From Lyngbya sp. PCC 8106 (lineage in GTDB: Bacteria > Cyanobacteriota > Cyanobacteriia > Cyanobacteriales > Microcoleaceae), in NCBI RefSeq assembly GCF_000169095.1, contig NZ_AAVU01000004.1, positions 1 through 64,000 on the forward strand: a DNA stretch of 64,000 nucleotides. Direction: 5' to 3'. The notes below the pieces were generated by a model. That model was not told the origin of the DNA and made no database searches. It saw nothing but the letters and a program-made list of their open reading frames with translations. Positions 9,203 through 18,775 of the stretch are shown one piece after another; position 1 is the first letter of the stretch; every line of letters begins with the position of its first letter. A program made the translations under genes and the position numbers.

Positions 9203-10714
9203 CTAATCATCATCATCATCAATAATATTGAGACTGTCTAAGATGAGAAAAATTCGAGTGGGGACGACCAGTCCATTACCGATAGCATTAATCGGATGAC
9301 TAATCGCAAGTCCCCAATCCGAAAAACGAGTGAAACCGGATCGATGAACTACAATGATGTCGTTTTCGCGGAGTAAGGGATTGGTCTGTTCATTTAAGGT
9401 TTGAGAATAGTCAACTTCTATTTTACGTTGAGAAACACTACCATCGGAGTTAAGGCGGATCAACTCAACAACTTTTTGATTGGCTCTACGGTTAATCCCT
9501 CCGGCTGCTAGCAGGGCTTGATTTAAGGTGGTATCGATAGGAACTTCAAGCGCGACAGAATTTTGATTTCCAACTTCTCCAACAACGGTGACTTGGATTG
9601 AGGGGTTTGAAAAGCTGGCTTTTGCTAGAAAGGAGAGTTCACCCGGATTGACAGCAGTGACAGTGGGGATGATGATGCTATCTCCATCTTGCAAGAGTGG
9701 ATCTTTATTGACATCTCCGGTTTGCAAAAGTTCCCAAAGATTAACCGGGATGATTTGTTGGGTGTTATTTCGGGTAATTCGATGAATCTCGACTTGATGA
9801 ACATTGGCTTGGGCGGTAATTCCTCCGGCTTCTCCCAGGGCAGAGGTAACGGTCGGACGTCCACCGATTCGCAGTTCTGTCCGGGTTGAACCGCCAATTA
9901 AGACGTAAGTTCCTGGACTTTGAACAGCACCGACAATGGTAACGTTGACAGGATTATCAAGCTCTGTTGCTAAGTTTGTATTGCTGAGTTGGCGAATTTC
10001 GGCGGGATTAACATCGGTTGTACTCGGAATATAAATCGTGTCTCCGTCTCGCAGAGAAATATTTTCGCTAAAGTTACCGTTTTCAAAAAAATCCCATAGG
10101 TTTAAATTGATCATCTGCTCTGAACCCGAGGGTTGAGGTCTGCGAAGTACAATTTGACGTACATCGGCTGCTATGGTTACTCCTCCGGCTTTCTTGATAG
10201 CATCTATGATTGTGGGGTATTGGAGTTCTGGTCTGCGAGATTCGGGATCGTATAAGGACAGAGAATAAAATCCAGGACGAAAAACCTCTCCTGCAATTTC
10301 AATCCGCATTGGGCGAGCATCTAGCAGGTTGAGGGTGACGACAGGACGTTTAAGAATAGAATTATATTGAGCAGAAATTGCGGCACGGGCTTGTTCGATC
10401 GTTAAACCTTGAACGACAATAGAACCCACGACGGGTAAGTTGATGGTTCCATTAATGAGAACTTGAGTTTCTTTAACGCTGTATTCAGGGGCATCAAAAA
10501 TATCTACAGAAAGCCGATCGCCAGGGCCGAGTATATAGGGAATGACTTGGTTTTCGGATCTAGTGGATTGAGTCGCTGTCGGTTGGGATTGAACAGAAGG
10601 CTGTTGAGCTAAACTATAAGGTGTATTGGCAACCGAGAGGATACTGTACAAGCTTAGATTGGCAATCCCGAGCGTCACTGGGATGAAATGGTGTTTCAAG
10701 AAACCAAATGACAT
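9203..10714 (-). CDS. Polysaccharide export protein, Wza-like with SLBB domains
   Basis: The 503-residue product has an N-terminal signal-like segment (about residues 13-38, ending near SLAQQ). A polysaccharide-export domain begins at YILGPGDRLSVDIFDAPEYSV (about 60-150). At least three SLBB-type repeats follow, each with a GG(V/I)T..A..RQ or HQV motif and a DGDTIYIP-like turn. Such proteins form the periplasmic and outer-membrane channel that takes polymer from the Wzc partner, encoded directly downstream. The C-terminus ends in a run of five aspartates encoded by a short trinucleotide repeat near 9207-9220. That tract could vary in length between strains. The ATG at 10714 faces the divergent polymerase gene across 233 bases that should hold both promoters. 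Confidence 0.9.
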   Translation of the reverse strand: MSFGFLKHHFIPVTLGIANLSLYSILSVANTPYSLAQQPSVQSQPTATQSTRSENQVIPYILGPGDRLSVDIFDAPEYSVKETQVLINGTINLPVVGSIVVQGLTIEQARAAISAQYNSILKRPVVTLNLLDARPMRIEIAGEVFRPGFYSLSLYDPESRRPELQYPTIIDAIKKAGGVTIAADVRQIVLRRPQPSGSEQMINLNLWDFFENGNFSENISLRDGDTIYIPSTTDVNPAEIRQLSNTNLATELDNPVNVTIVGAVQSPGTYVLIGGSTRTELRIGGRPTVTSALGEAGGITAQANVHQVEIHRITRNNTQQIIPVNLWELLQTGDVNKDPLLQDGDSIIIPTVTAVNPGELSFLAKASFSNPSIQVTVVGEVGNQNSVALEVPIDTTLNQALLAAGGINRRANQKVVELIRLNSDGSVSQRKIEVDYSQTLNEQTNPLLRENDIIVVHRSGFTRFSDWGLAISHPINAIGNGLVVPTRIFLILDSLNIIDDDDD

Positions 10715-10947
10715 ACTTTGTGGGAAATTTTAGGGTTCAGACTATTTTTTTATTATGATTAAAATTATAACATTTTGCTAGAATTCAGTATTAATTCTAA
10801 ATGTTTTGAACATTCGGTAAGACGTTCAAGTCTTAACAAAAATTTAGAATTAACTTGAAAAATTTATAGCATTTTGAAGTCTAGGCTTGAGTTGATTGTA
10901 GATCCAAGGAGTTCAATCATTATTTTTGTTAGTCAACAATTAAGTTT

Positions 10948-12330
10948 ATGAAGGATACAATTAAAAGCTTATTGTCAATGGTTCCATTATTTGCACTGGT
11001 GCCTCTAGCTTTCGGAATCATTGTTATTTTGATTGTTTTTCATTTGGCGGGTGAAAACCCAAAATTTGCTTTAACTTTAGAGAGAATCATTGTTTTTTAT
11101 TTCTTTGTAATGATTCCTAATTTGACACCTTATCCTTTATACAATCTTCATCCTAGCTATTTTACAACTCCTGACGTTCCTCCGCCTTGGAAAGTTATTC
11201 AAATTCTTCTATATGGAATTATATCTTTTATTTTAATTTCAAGATTTAGATACATTTTTAGAGCAATAATTCCTATTTTTAAGGATATTGGCTTAGGATT
11301 ATTACTATTTTTGATTGCTTGTTCTTTTCTGTGGTCTGCGACTCCTGATTTTACATTAACTGCGAGCTTGAGTTTACTCGGACCTAGTTTATTTGCTGCT
11401 TATATTGCTAAACAGTATAACTGGCAAGAACTCTCTTGGTTTATTCGATGGAGTACATCCACTTTAGCTTTGTTGAGCTTCTATTATGCCCGATTTAAAC
11501 CGGACATTGGTGTACATTCTAAAGGATGGATGGGAGTGACTGCTCACCCGAATATTCTTGCACCCATTTTAGCGATTAATATTGTTCTCTGGACTGCTCA
11601 TGCGATCGCCAATCCTAAAGACATAAAAATTGCGATTGTGACTATTTTGTTTTCTCTTTATGTCCGCCAACAGACCAATTCATCGACCAGTATTGTTGTT
11701 TTATTTCTGTTGATGTGTTTATTAATGATTCTACAATTTTTTAAAAGTTTAAACTATCAGCAAGCTTTAACAGGGTTTATTTTGTTTTTAGTTGTTGCGA
11801 TGGGTTTAACTATTGTTGTCAGCAGTAACTTTGAGTATATTATTGTTGATGTTCTCGGAAAAGATATAACTTTAACCGGACGAGTTCCTGTCTGGAATCT
11901 TGTCTTAGAAAAAGCAGTGTCTCAGCGTCCATTACTTGGTTTTGGATATTATGGATTTTGGCAAAAATCGAGAGGAGAGGATGATCCTTCTCGTTATATT
12001 ATTACAGACAATGGCTTTCGTCCTCGTCATGCTCATCAAGGTTTTTTAGATTTAGCCGTGGACTTGGGTTTAATTGGATTAAGTTTCTTTTTTCTGTCAA
12101 TCTGTCGGTATATTGCCTTTGGGGTGAAATATTTAATTACTGATTCTAAGATTGAGTCTACTTTTCCTTTGTTATTTTTGACGTTTTTAATAATTTTAAA
12201 TCTCTCAGAATCTTTTTTACTCAAGCCCTCTCATGTTTGGGTTTACTATGTGATTAGTTCAGTTAGATTAAGTCTAGATACTGAAAAAAGAAAGAGAACT
12301 CACCCCTTAGTCTCTAATGTTAAACCTTGA
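10948..12330 (+). CDS. O-antigen polymerase / ligase family membrane protein (Wzy-like)
   Basis: This 460-residue protein has about ten to twelve hydrophobic helices. It carries the Wzy/ligase family signature around residues 310-385: LTGRVPVWNLVLEKA, GFGYYGFW, and a periplasmic loop ending in RPRHAHQGFLDLAVDLGLIGL. Wzy proteins join undecaprenyl-linked repeat units into polymer at the outer face of the inner membrane. The position beside the Wza/Wzc pair and upstream of a Wzx flippase supports polymerase rather than ligase. Its 3' end overlaps the convergent broken GT11-like gene by 31 bases. Confidence 0.82.
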   Translation: MKDTIKSLLSMVPLFALVPLAFGIIVILIVFHLAGENPKFALTLERIIVFYFFVMIPNLTPYPLYNLHPSYFTTPDVPPPWKVIQILLYGIISFILISRFRYIFRAIIPIFKDIGLGLLLFLIACSFLWSATPDFTLTASLSLLGPSLFAAYIAKQYNWQELSWFIRWSTSTLALLSFYYARFKPDIGVHSKGWMGVTAHPNILAPILAINIVLWTAHAIANPKDIKIAIVTILFSLYVRQQTNSSTSIVVLFLLMCLLMILQFFKSLNYQQALTGFILFLVVAMGLTIVVSSNFEYIIVDVLGKDITLTGRVPVWNLVLEKAVSQRPLLGFGYYGFWQKSRGEDDPSRYIITDNGFRPRHAHQGFLDLAVDLGLIGLSFFFLSICRYIAFGVKYLITDSKIESTFPLLFLTFLIILNLSESFLLKPSHVWVYYVISSVRLSLDTEKRKRTHPLVSNVKP

Positions 12331-13217
12331 GGATATTTGTAGTCCATTCCGGGAACATAAATTTTAAACTGTTCCAAACTTAAGTTTTCGTCTGGATGAT
12401 AAATTCTATACAGGGGAACTTTCCCATGAAAAGAAGCCCATGTTGAATAGGTACTCATCGGCCCGATTAAGGAGTCACAAGCGGCTAAAGCATAAAGATC
12501 TTCTAATAAATGATTCGTTCCAAAGAAGACATTTAGAGAAGCAAACTGTTCGAGGTTATGTTGAGAATCTGAACACACTAAAAATCCGACTTTGTGTTGA
12601 GGAAATAACTGTGTAACTTTCTGCATGACTTGTAGATACTGTTCAACTGTAAAAAAGAATTCACCGCCTCGATGCTGTTGATAGTCGCCATGACGAATAT
12701 GCACCCCAACTAATATTTGACACTGAGATCGAATCTCTTAAATTAATGTTTTAATCTTATTCTGATGATGCTCAACCGGTGTAAAATAGTCTCTAACCTG
12801 ATCAGCATATTTGATTAAGTTAGATTCATCTCGAAAGCGAAATCCTTGAATGCAGTAGGTTTTCTGGTGATCAAACTGACTGAGAAAGTCATCACTATCG
12901 AGTAAACAATCTTGTTGGGAATCAATTCTCAGAATCTTTAAACCCCGATTAAACACTTTGATTTTACTGAGCATTGTGACTAAAAAATTAGCCCAACGAC
13001 CCATTAATTGGCGTAGTATTTTGCTCGGTTTCCCCTGATAAGGATGAGGCGGATAACGGCAAAATAAGTCGCGACTGGTGGGTTGAAATAAGTCCGCGTA
13101 TTCATCAAACGCCAGATTAGCTAAGGTGATTTTATGGGCGTGAGCAAATGCGATTAAATGTGAAAATAAAATCAATCGATTGCCAAGCTGTCCATATTTC
13201 TGAGTGATGATCATCAT
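12300..13217 (-). pseudogene. GT11-like fucosyltransferase gene interrupted by an in-frame TAA
   Basis: Two adjacent minus-strand frames, 13217-12738 and 12704-12300, are in the same register. Only a TAA at 12740-12738 separates the parts, and the codons between (EIRSQCQILVGV) continue sensibly into HIRHGDY. The first part starts MMIITQKYGQLGNRL, the second contains HIRHGDY, and together they would make about 305 residues. GQLGN near the N-terminus and HxRxGDY are hallmarks of GT11 alpha-1,2-fucosyltransferase-like enzymes that use GDP-sugars. Without suppression only a 159-residue N-terminal half is made, lacking the HxRxGDY motif. The single substitution suggests recent loss, or a sequencing error. 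It runs against the direction of its neighbours. Confidence 0.7.
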
Positions 13218-13362
13218 TGTTTAATTGTGTAAAGGAGTTTAATATAAAACTTAACATAGAAGTCTGACTCTATATTATTCTATCTCAGTTTAAAATACAA
13301 GCAAATTCAAGGCATCGTGATATAGTATTGACAGCAAAAGTAGTGGGATAAGAGGTATAACT

Positions 13363-14901
13363 TTGCCGGACTCCAAACCCAAAACTCCTGCTAGCACCAA
13401 TCCAGAACGGTTCTTTCACACCGATCATCTCAAAGCCGATCTCAGAGGGCATTCGATTCGCGGAGGTGCGATTACAATTTTGGCTCAAGTTAGCAAATTA
13501 ATCATGCAATTTGGGTCGATAGTTGTCATTGCTCGTCTTCTTGAACCCGAAGACTATGGCTTAATCGGAATGGTGACTGTCATTACAGGTTTTATTTCTA
13601 TTTTTAAGGACTTAGGCTTGTCAATGGCCACTGTACAACGAGAACAAATTACTCACGCTCAAGTTAGTACCTTATTTTGGATTAATGTAGCAATTAGCGG
13701 TGTAATTATGGTGCTGACTATAGCTTTAGCACCGGGTATTGCTTGGTTTTATGGCGATCCCCGTTTAATTGGAATTACATTAGCGTTGGCGAGTGGTTTT
13801 ATTTTTGGAGGACTAACCGTTCAACATCAAGCGTTGCTGAAGCGACAAATGCGCTTGAGTGCGTTGGCAATTATTGATATTATCTCAATGATTACAAGCA
13901 TTAGCATCGCCCTGACGTTGGCAATTTTGGGTAGGGGTTATTGGGCATTAGTCGCCATGCAACTCGTAATGGTGATTATCAATTGTATTGGAGTCTGGGT
14001 AAGTTGCGGTTGGCGTCCAGGATGGCCGAAGTTTGACTCAGAGGTTGCTCCAATGCTCGCTTTTGGAGGATGGAACACGGGTTTCACCGTGGTTAATTAT
14101 TTTACTCGTAACCTCGATAATTTACTGATTGGGAAGTTTTGGGGTGCAGATCAATTGGGACTTTATGCCCAAGCTTACAAATTGTTGGTTTTACCTTTAC
14201 AACAGATTAACTTTCCACTTTCAACAGTGGCTTTACCGGGTTTGTGCAGTGTACAGTCTGATCCCGAACGATATCGATCTTACTATGGCAAAGCGATTGA
14301 ATTAATGGTTATGCTGGGAATGCCTGTTTCAGTTTATATGGCTGTAGATGCTGATCGATTAATCATTAATTTGCTGGGTTCTCAATGGAGTGAGGCAGTC
14401 ATTTTATTTCGAGTGCTTTCACCTGTTGCTTTTATTAGCACATTTAACGTCGCCACAGGATGGGTATTTATTTCTATGGGACGAGCAGATCGCCAATTTC
14501 GCTGGAATATATTGGCTTCTGCAATCACAGTGATTGGATTTTTAATTGGGGTGCGTTGGGGTGCGTTGGGAGTGGCAATTGCAGGTAGTATTACCTTCTG
14601 TGGTTTGCGTTATCCGGGTATTATTTATTGCTTTCAATCTTCTCCACTGACTCCAGAATTTTTGATGAAGATTTTATGGAAACCCGCAGTTGCTTCTTGC
14701 GTGGCAGGAGGACTGCTGTGGCTTGCTGATCAAGCGATATCTTGGAGTATTAATCCTTTTGTTGAAATTGCCCTTAATTGTGTATTTTATGCCTTCTGCT
14801 ATCTGGTGTGCTGGTGTATTCTACCGAATGGCAAACAGACTTTAAAACAAGTATTGCAACTGCTCAAAGAGTTGCGAAATAAACCTAAAAATGTGAGATA
14901 A
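13363..14901 (+). CDS. Lipopolysaccharide/polysaccharide flippase (Wzx, MATE-like MOP family)
   Basis: This 512-residue protein has about twelve to fourteen hydrophobic segments beginning at GGAITILAQVSKLIMQFGSIVVIARLL and the family motif ARLLEPEDYGLIGM near residue 60. It should move lipid-linked repeat units across the inner membrane for the Wzy polymerase. The start is a TTG at 13363, placed six bases after an AGAGGT ribosome-binding site. The residues it adds (PDSKPKTPASTNPERF) are hydrophilic and precede the conserved LRGHSIRGG. A later ATG at IMQFG would remove the first helix. It begins a long plus-strand run of glycan genes. Confidence 0.88.
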   Translation: MPDSKPKTPASTNPERFFHTDHLKADLRGHSIRGGAITILAQVSKLIMQFGSIVVIARLLEPEDYGLIGMVTVITGFISIFKDLGLSMATVQREQITHAQVSTLFWINVAISGVIMVLTIALAPGIAWFYGDPRLIGITLALASGFIFGGLTVQHQALLKRQMRLSALAIIDIISMITSISIALTLAILGRGYWALVAMQLVMVIINCIGVWVSCGWRPGWPKFDSEVAPMLAFGGWNTGFTVVNYFTRNLDNLLIGKFWGADQLGLYAQAYKLLVLPLQQINFPLSTVALPGLCSVQSDPERYRSYYGKAIELMVMLGMPVSVYMAVDADRLIINLLGSQWSEAVILFRVLSPVAFISTFNVATGWVFISMGRADRQFRWNILASAITVIGFLIGVRWGALGVAIAGSITFCGLRYPGIIYCFQSSPLTPEFLMKILWKPAVASCVAGGLLWLADQAISWSINPFVEIALNCVFYAFCYLVCWCILPNGKQTLKQVLQLLKELRNKPKNVR

Positions 14902-14904
14902 AAA

Positions 14905-15747
14905 ATGTCTAAAATTCATTCTTTTGTGCCGAACTTTATTCAACCTATATATCAAAAAATACGGGGTTTTCGTTATCAAGTTGAGGAGGAGTTTAAAAAA
15001 CGAGTAACTTCGGTTCATCCCCATCCTATTCTGGTATTAGGAAACCAAAAGTCCGGAACTTCAGCCATTGCTGCTTTATTAGCAGAAAACACAGGGTTAT
15101 CAGTAACTATTGATATCACTCAAGAAGTTGAGCATCCTATTTATCATCATGTAATTTTAGGGAAGTTATCGTTTGATGAATATATTCAACGTCACAAACT
15201 TTATTTTTCTAACGCCATTATCAAAGAACCTAATCTGACATTATTCTACAATCAATTGATTGACTATTTCCCTCAATCTCAATTTGTTTTTATTATTCGT
15301 GATCCTAGAGATAATATTAGAAGTATTTTAAATCGTTTACAGTTGCCTGGAAATCTCACTGAAATCCAACTTGAACAGAGGCAAATGCTCACTCAAGCTT
15401 GGCAGTTAATTATCGATAATTTTGGTTTAAATCTTCCAGGTTCAAATTATATTGAAAAGATGGCTTATCGATGGGACTATATGGCTAATCTTTATTCAAA
15501 CAACTCCGAAAAAATGATTTTAATTCGTTATGAAGATTTTCTTCAAGATAAAGTTAGTCAAATAGAAATACTTGCTCAAAAGTTAGGACTCAAGCCAATC
15601 AATGATATCTCTGATAAAGTTAATATTCAGTTTCAAGGACGAGGAGATAGAAATGTAAAATGGCAAGATTTCTTTGAAAAAGATAACCTCAGTAGAATTG
15701 AATCAATTTGTAATGAAAATATGAAAAAGTTTGATTACTTGATTTAA
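14905..15747 (+). CDS. Sulfotransferase family protein
   Basis: The 280-residue product has a PAPS 5'-phosphosulfate loop, LGNQKSGTSAIAALL (45-59). It also has the typical 3'-phosphate-binding strand FVFIIRDPRDNIRSILNRL near residue 128, where Arg and Ser contact PAPS. Such enzymes transfer sulfate from PAPS to a hydroxyl or amino group. Between a flippase gene (3 bases upstream) and a glycosyltransferase, the acceptor is most likely the sugar repeat unit on the cytoplasmic side. No membrane segment is visible. This gene makes a sulfated polymer plausible. Confidence 0.85.
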   Translation: MSKIHSFVPNFIQPIYQKIRGFRYQVEEEFKKRVTSVHPHPILVLGNQKSGTSAIAALLAENTGLSVTIDITQEVEHPIYHHVILGKLSFDEYIQRHKLYFSNAIIKEPNLTLFYNQLIDYFPQSQFVFIIRDPRDNIRSILNRLQLPGNLTEIQLEQRQMLTQAWQLIIDNFGLNLPGSNYIEKMAYRWDYMANLYSNNSEKMILIRYEDFLQDKVSQIEILAQKLGLKPINDISDKVNIQFQGRGDRNVKWQDFFEKDNLSRIESICNENMKKFDYLI

Positions 15748-15787
15748 AAAAAGATTAAATAGACACTTTTTAACAGGAGAAAAAAAT

Positions 15788-17032
15788 ATGAGAATTGCCT
15801 TTATCATTGGAAGATTTCCTTCATTTTCTGAAACCTTTATTCTCAATCAAATTACAGGTTTAATTGATCGTGGACATCAAGTAGATATTTATGCAGATTA
15901 TCCAAAGGAGCAAAATAAGTTTCACGCTGATATTGAAAAGTATCACTTATTTGAACACACTTACTATCGACCCCAGTGGAGCCATCCTCGAACAAAAGCT
16001 CTATTCAAAGGCTTAGGATTATTTCTGCAAAATTTTCCTAAAGCTCCACTTACTTTGTTGCGTTCCTTAAATCTTTTTCAATATCGAAAAGAAGCTTTTT
16101 CCTTACGACTACTGTATGGAGCGATTCCAATCTTGAGCAAAAAACCTTATGATATTATTCACTGTCACTTTGGTCAATTTGGTAAAAGAGGAGTCGCTCT
16201 ACGACAAATCGGAGCCATTCAGGGGAAGTTAATTACTTCATTTCATGGGGGTGATATTAACTCATCAGCTTGGTATTCTAGTGAAGGAACTTATCAACAA
16301 CTATTTCACCTTGGCGATCAATTTACTGTGAATTCAAATTTTACGGCTGATCGAGTGATTGCTTTAGGGTGTCCACCCGAAAAAATAGTTAAACTTCCGA
16401 TGGGATTGAATTTATCTCTTTATCAGTTTAAAGCTCGTTATCTACAAGCCAATGAACCTGTTGAAATTCTGACGGTGGCTCGATTAGTTGAGAAAAAAGG
16501 AATCGAATATTCAATCAGAGCTGTTGCTCAAGTTTTAAAACAATATCCTAACTTAATTTATCGCATTGTTGGCGATGGAGTTTTACGAGAATCTCTTGAA
16601 CAACTCATTCAAGAACTGGATGTTTCTAAAAACGTTAAAATCTTAGGATGGATGACTCAAGAAGAAGTTCGTCAGCTCTATACAGACTCTCACATTTTTA
16701 TTCTTTCGAGTGTAACAGCTAGGGATGGAGACAAAGAAGGTCAAGGTTTAGTTTTACAAGAAGCTCAAGCAATGGGTTTACCTGTTTTATCAACCATTCA
16801 CAACGGAATTCCTGATGGAGTTTTAGATGGAAAATCAGGTTTTTTAGTTCCTGAAAAAGATGTTGATGCTTTAGCCGAAAAATTAACCGATTTAATCATA
16901 AATCCAGAACAATGGTTAGAAATGGGTCGAGTAGGTCGAGCTTTTATAGAAGAAAATTATGATATTAATAAATTGAACGATCAACTGGTTAATATTTATT
17001 CAAAATTAATCGTTAAAAATATCAAAACATAA
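15788..17032 (+). CDS. Glycosyltransferase family 4, colanic-acid type
   Basis: The 414-residue GT-B enzyme starts with MRIAFIIGRFPSFSETFI, typical of WcaL/AmsK-like transferases. It has the mid-protein motif LTVARLVEKKGIEYSIRAV (about 234) and the C-terminal donor-site EX7E region EGQGLVLQEAQAMGLPVLS (about 318). It should add one sugar to the growing lipid-linked unit in the cytoplasm. A GGAG ribosome-binding site (AACAGGAG) precedes the ATG. Donor and acceptor cannot be read from sequence. Confidence 0.9.
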   Translation: MRIAFIIGRFPSFSETFILNQITGLIDRGHQVDIYADYPKEQNKFHADIEKYHLFEHTYYRPQWSHPRTKALFKGLGLFLQNFPKAPLTLLRSLNLFQYRKEAFSLRLLYGAIPILSKKPYDIIHCHFGQFGKRGVALRQIGAIQGKLITSFHGGDINSSAWYSSEGTYQQLFHLGDQFTVNSNFTADRVIALGCPPEKIVKLPMGLNLSLYQFKARYLQANEPVEILTVARLVEKKGIEYSIRAVAQVLKQYPNLIYRIVGDGVLRESLEQLIQELDVSKNVKILGWMTQEEVRQLYTDSHIFILSSVTARDGDKEGQGLVLQEAQAMGLPVLSTIHNGIPDGVLDGKSGFLVPEKDVDALAEKLTDLIINPEQWLEMGRVGRAFIEENYDINKLNDQLVNIYSKLIVKNIKT

Positions 17033-17095
17033 ATCCATCAATAAAGTTGACTCCAACTGAAAACTAACTATAAAAAAGATTGATATAAAATTGAC

Positions 17096-18013
17096 ATGAA
17101 TAAGCCAGTTGTTTTTTTAATTTTTAACCGACCCGAATTAACAGCAAAAGTATTTGAAGTCATTCGTCAAGCCCAGCCCTCAATATTGCTTGTTATTGCA
17201 GATGGCCCTCGTTCTGACCGACCCGAAGAAGCTGAAAAATGTCAACAAACTCGCACTATTATTAATCAAGTTGACTGGAATTGTGAGGTGTTAACAAACT
17301 ACTCTGATATAAATTTAGGTTGTGCAAAGCGAGTTTCTAGTGGTTTAAACTGGGTGTTTGACAAAGTTGATTCAGCTATTATTTTAGAAGATGACTGTCT
17401 ACCGCATCCTAGTTTTTTTGATTACTGTGAAGAACTCCTAGACTATTATCAGCAAGATCAACGAGTCATGTCAATAGCAGGAACAAACTTTCAATTCGGA
17501 CATCAACGCAGTGAATACAGCTATTATTATTCAGGTTTTCACGACTGTTGGGGGTGGGCGACTTGGCGGCGAGCTTGGCAATATTTCGACTTTGAGATGA
17601 AGCTTTGGCCGACTTTTCGAGAGAGTAATTTTCTTCATCATAAACTTTTAAAGAATAGCCGAGCCGTTAATTATTGGCGACGACTTTTTCAAGCAACTTA
17701 TGAAGGAAAAAAAGATAGTTGGTTTTATCGATGGTTATTTTCTTGTTGGATACAGAATGGTTTAGGAATTATGCCCAGTATAAATTTAGTGTCCAATCAA
17801 GGCTTTAGTTTATCAGCTTCTTCAAATACGACAGCCGAAGCTCAAAAGATTTCTTATGCCAATATGTCGATAGAAACGATAAATTTTCCCTTAAATCATC
17901 CTCCATTTATGGTACAAAATTGGGAAGCCGACTTTTATACTCAAGAAACCCGTTTCTCACCCAGCCTTTTGAAACGATTTCAGCGAAAGTTAAATAATAT
18001 TTTGATAAAATAG
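17096..18013 (+). CDS. GT2-like glycosyltransferase, HlpA-related
   Basis: The 305-residue protein has a GT-A fold start, VVFLIFNRPELTAKVFEVI. The metal-binding acidic motif lies in AIILEDDCLPHPSFFDYC (about residue 98), and a conserved HDCWGWATWRRAWQYFD segment (about 148-164) follows. These match the family often annotated as 'hemolytic protein HlpA-like' or sugar transferase, related to GT2 and to GnT-I. It likely adds a sugar using a nucleotide donor. It sits between a GT4 gene and an acyltransferase gene in the same direction. Confidence 0.78.
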   Translation: MNKPVVFLIFNRPELTAKVFEVIRQAQPSILLVIADGPRSDRPEEAEKCQQTRTIINQVDWNCEVLTNYSDINLGCAKRVSSGLNWVFDKVDSAIILEDDCLPHPSFFDYCEELLDYYQQDQRVMSIAGTNFQFGHQRSEYSYYYSGFHDCWGWATWRRAWQYFDFEMKLWPTFRESNFLHHKLLKNSRAVNYWRRLFQATYEGKKDSWFYRWLFSCWIQNGLGIMPSINLVSNQGFSLSASSNTTAEAQKISYANMSIETINFPLNHPPFMVQNWEADFYTQETRFSPSLLKRFQRKLNNILIK

Positions 18014-18049
18014 ATTGAGGTTATTGTCAAACTTAAAGTTAGGAGTTTT

Positions 18050-18775
18050 ATGATGCTATTAATATGGATTCAAACTCTAAAGTCTGTAACTAAAAACCCT
18101 TTCACTGATTATTTATTTTATCTCGTAAATTGGTGGAAAAACAAACTAAAATATAAAAATTTAGATCAGGGATATTACTCAAAACTCTATAATACTACAG
18201 TTGGAAATTATGTTAAATTGTATGAAAATGTTATGATTTTAAATTCTGAAATTGGCTCTTACACTTATATTTTATCAAATACTCGTATTTCTAGAGTAAA
18301 TATTGGTAATTTTTGTTGTATAGGAGCCAACTGTATTATCGGTTTTGGGATTCATCCCACAACAGAGTTTGTTTCAACTCATCCTATTTTTTACTCAACT
18401 TTAAAACAAAATGGAATTACCTTTTCTGATCAAGACTATTTTGAAGAACGAAAAGAAATTAAAATAGGAAATGATGTTTGGATTGGAGCAAATGTGACGA
18501 TTTTAGATGGAGTAAAAATTGCAGATGGAGCGGTAATTGCAGCTGGTGCTGTTGTCAATAAGGACGTTCCCGCTTATGCAATTGTTGGAGGAGTTCCGGC
18601 GAAACTGATTCGATACCGATTTGATGAAGAAACAATAGAGTTTTTATTAAAGTTTCAGTGGTGGAGTAAAGATGAAGAATGGTTAAGACATAATTTTAAA
18701 GATTTTCACAAAATTAATACCTTAAAACAAAAGTATGCTACAACAGAGTCAGTGCATCCAAATAGCACAACATGA
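18050..18775 (+). CDS. Hexapeptide-repeat O-acetyltransferase (CatB/LbH family)
   Basis: The 241-residue protein shows left-handed beta-helix hexapeptide repeats: IGNFCCIGANCIIGFG, then IGNDVWIGANVTILDGVKIADGAVIAAGAVV. The GGVPAKLIRYRF cap is typical of xenobiotic/colanic acid acetyltransferases. The catalytic His is expected in the FGIHPTTEFVSTHPIF loop near residue 100. It should acetylate a sugar of the repeat unit from acetyl-CoA. Its TGA overlaps the next gene's ATG (ATGA), so the two are translationally coupled. Confidence 0.88.
   Translation: MMLLIWIQTLKSVTKNPFTDYLFYLVNWWKNKLKYKNLDQGYYSKLYNTTVGNYVKLYENVMILNSEIGSYTYILSNTRISRVNIGNFCCIGANCIIGFGIHPTTEFVSTHPIFYSTLKQNGITFSDQDYFEERKEIKIGNDVWIGANVTILDGVKIADGAVIAAGAVVNKDVPAYAIVGGVPAKLIRYRFDEETIEFLLKFQWWSKDEEWLRHNFKDFHKINTLKQKYATTESVHPNSTT

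Noticed and set aside
13328..13358. TTGACA before the flippase gene as a promoter
   Set aside because: The only TATAAC-like hexamer is 22 bases away, too far for a normal promoter.
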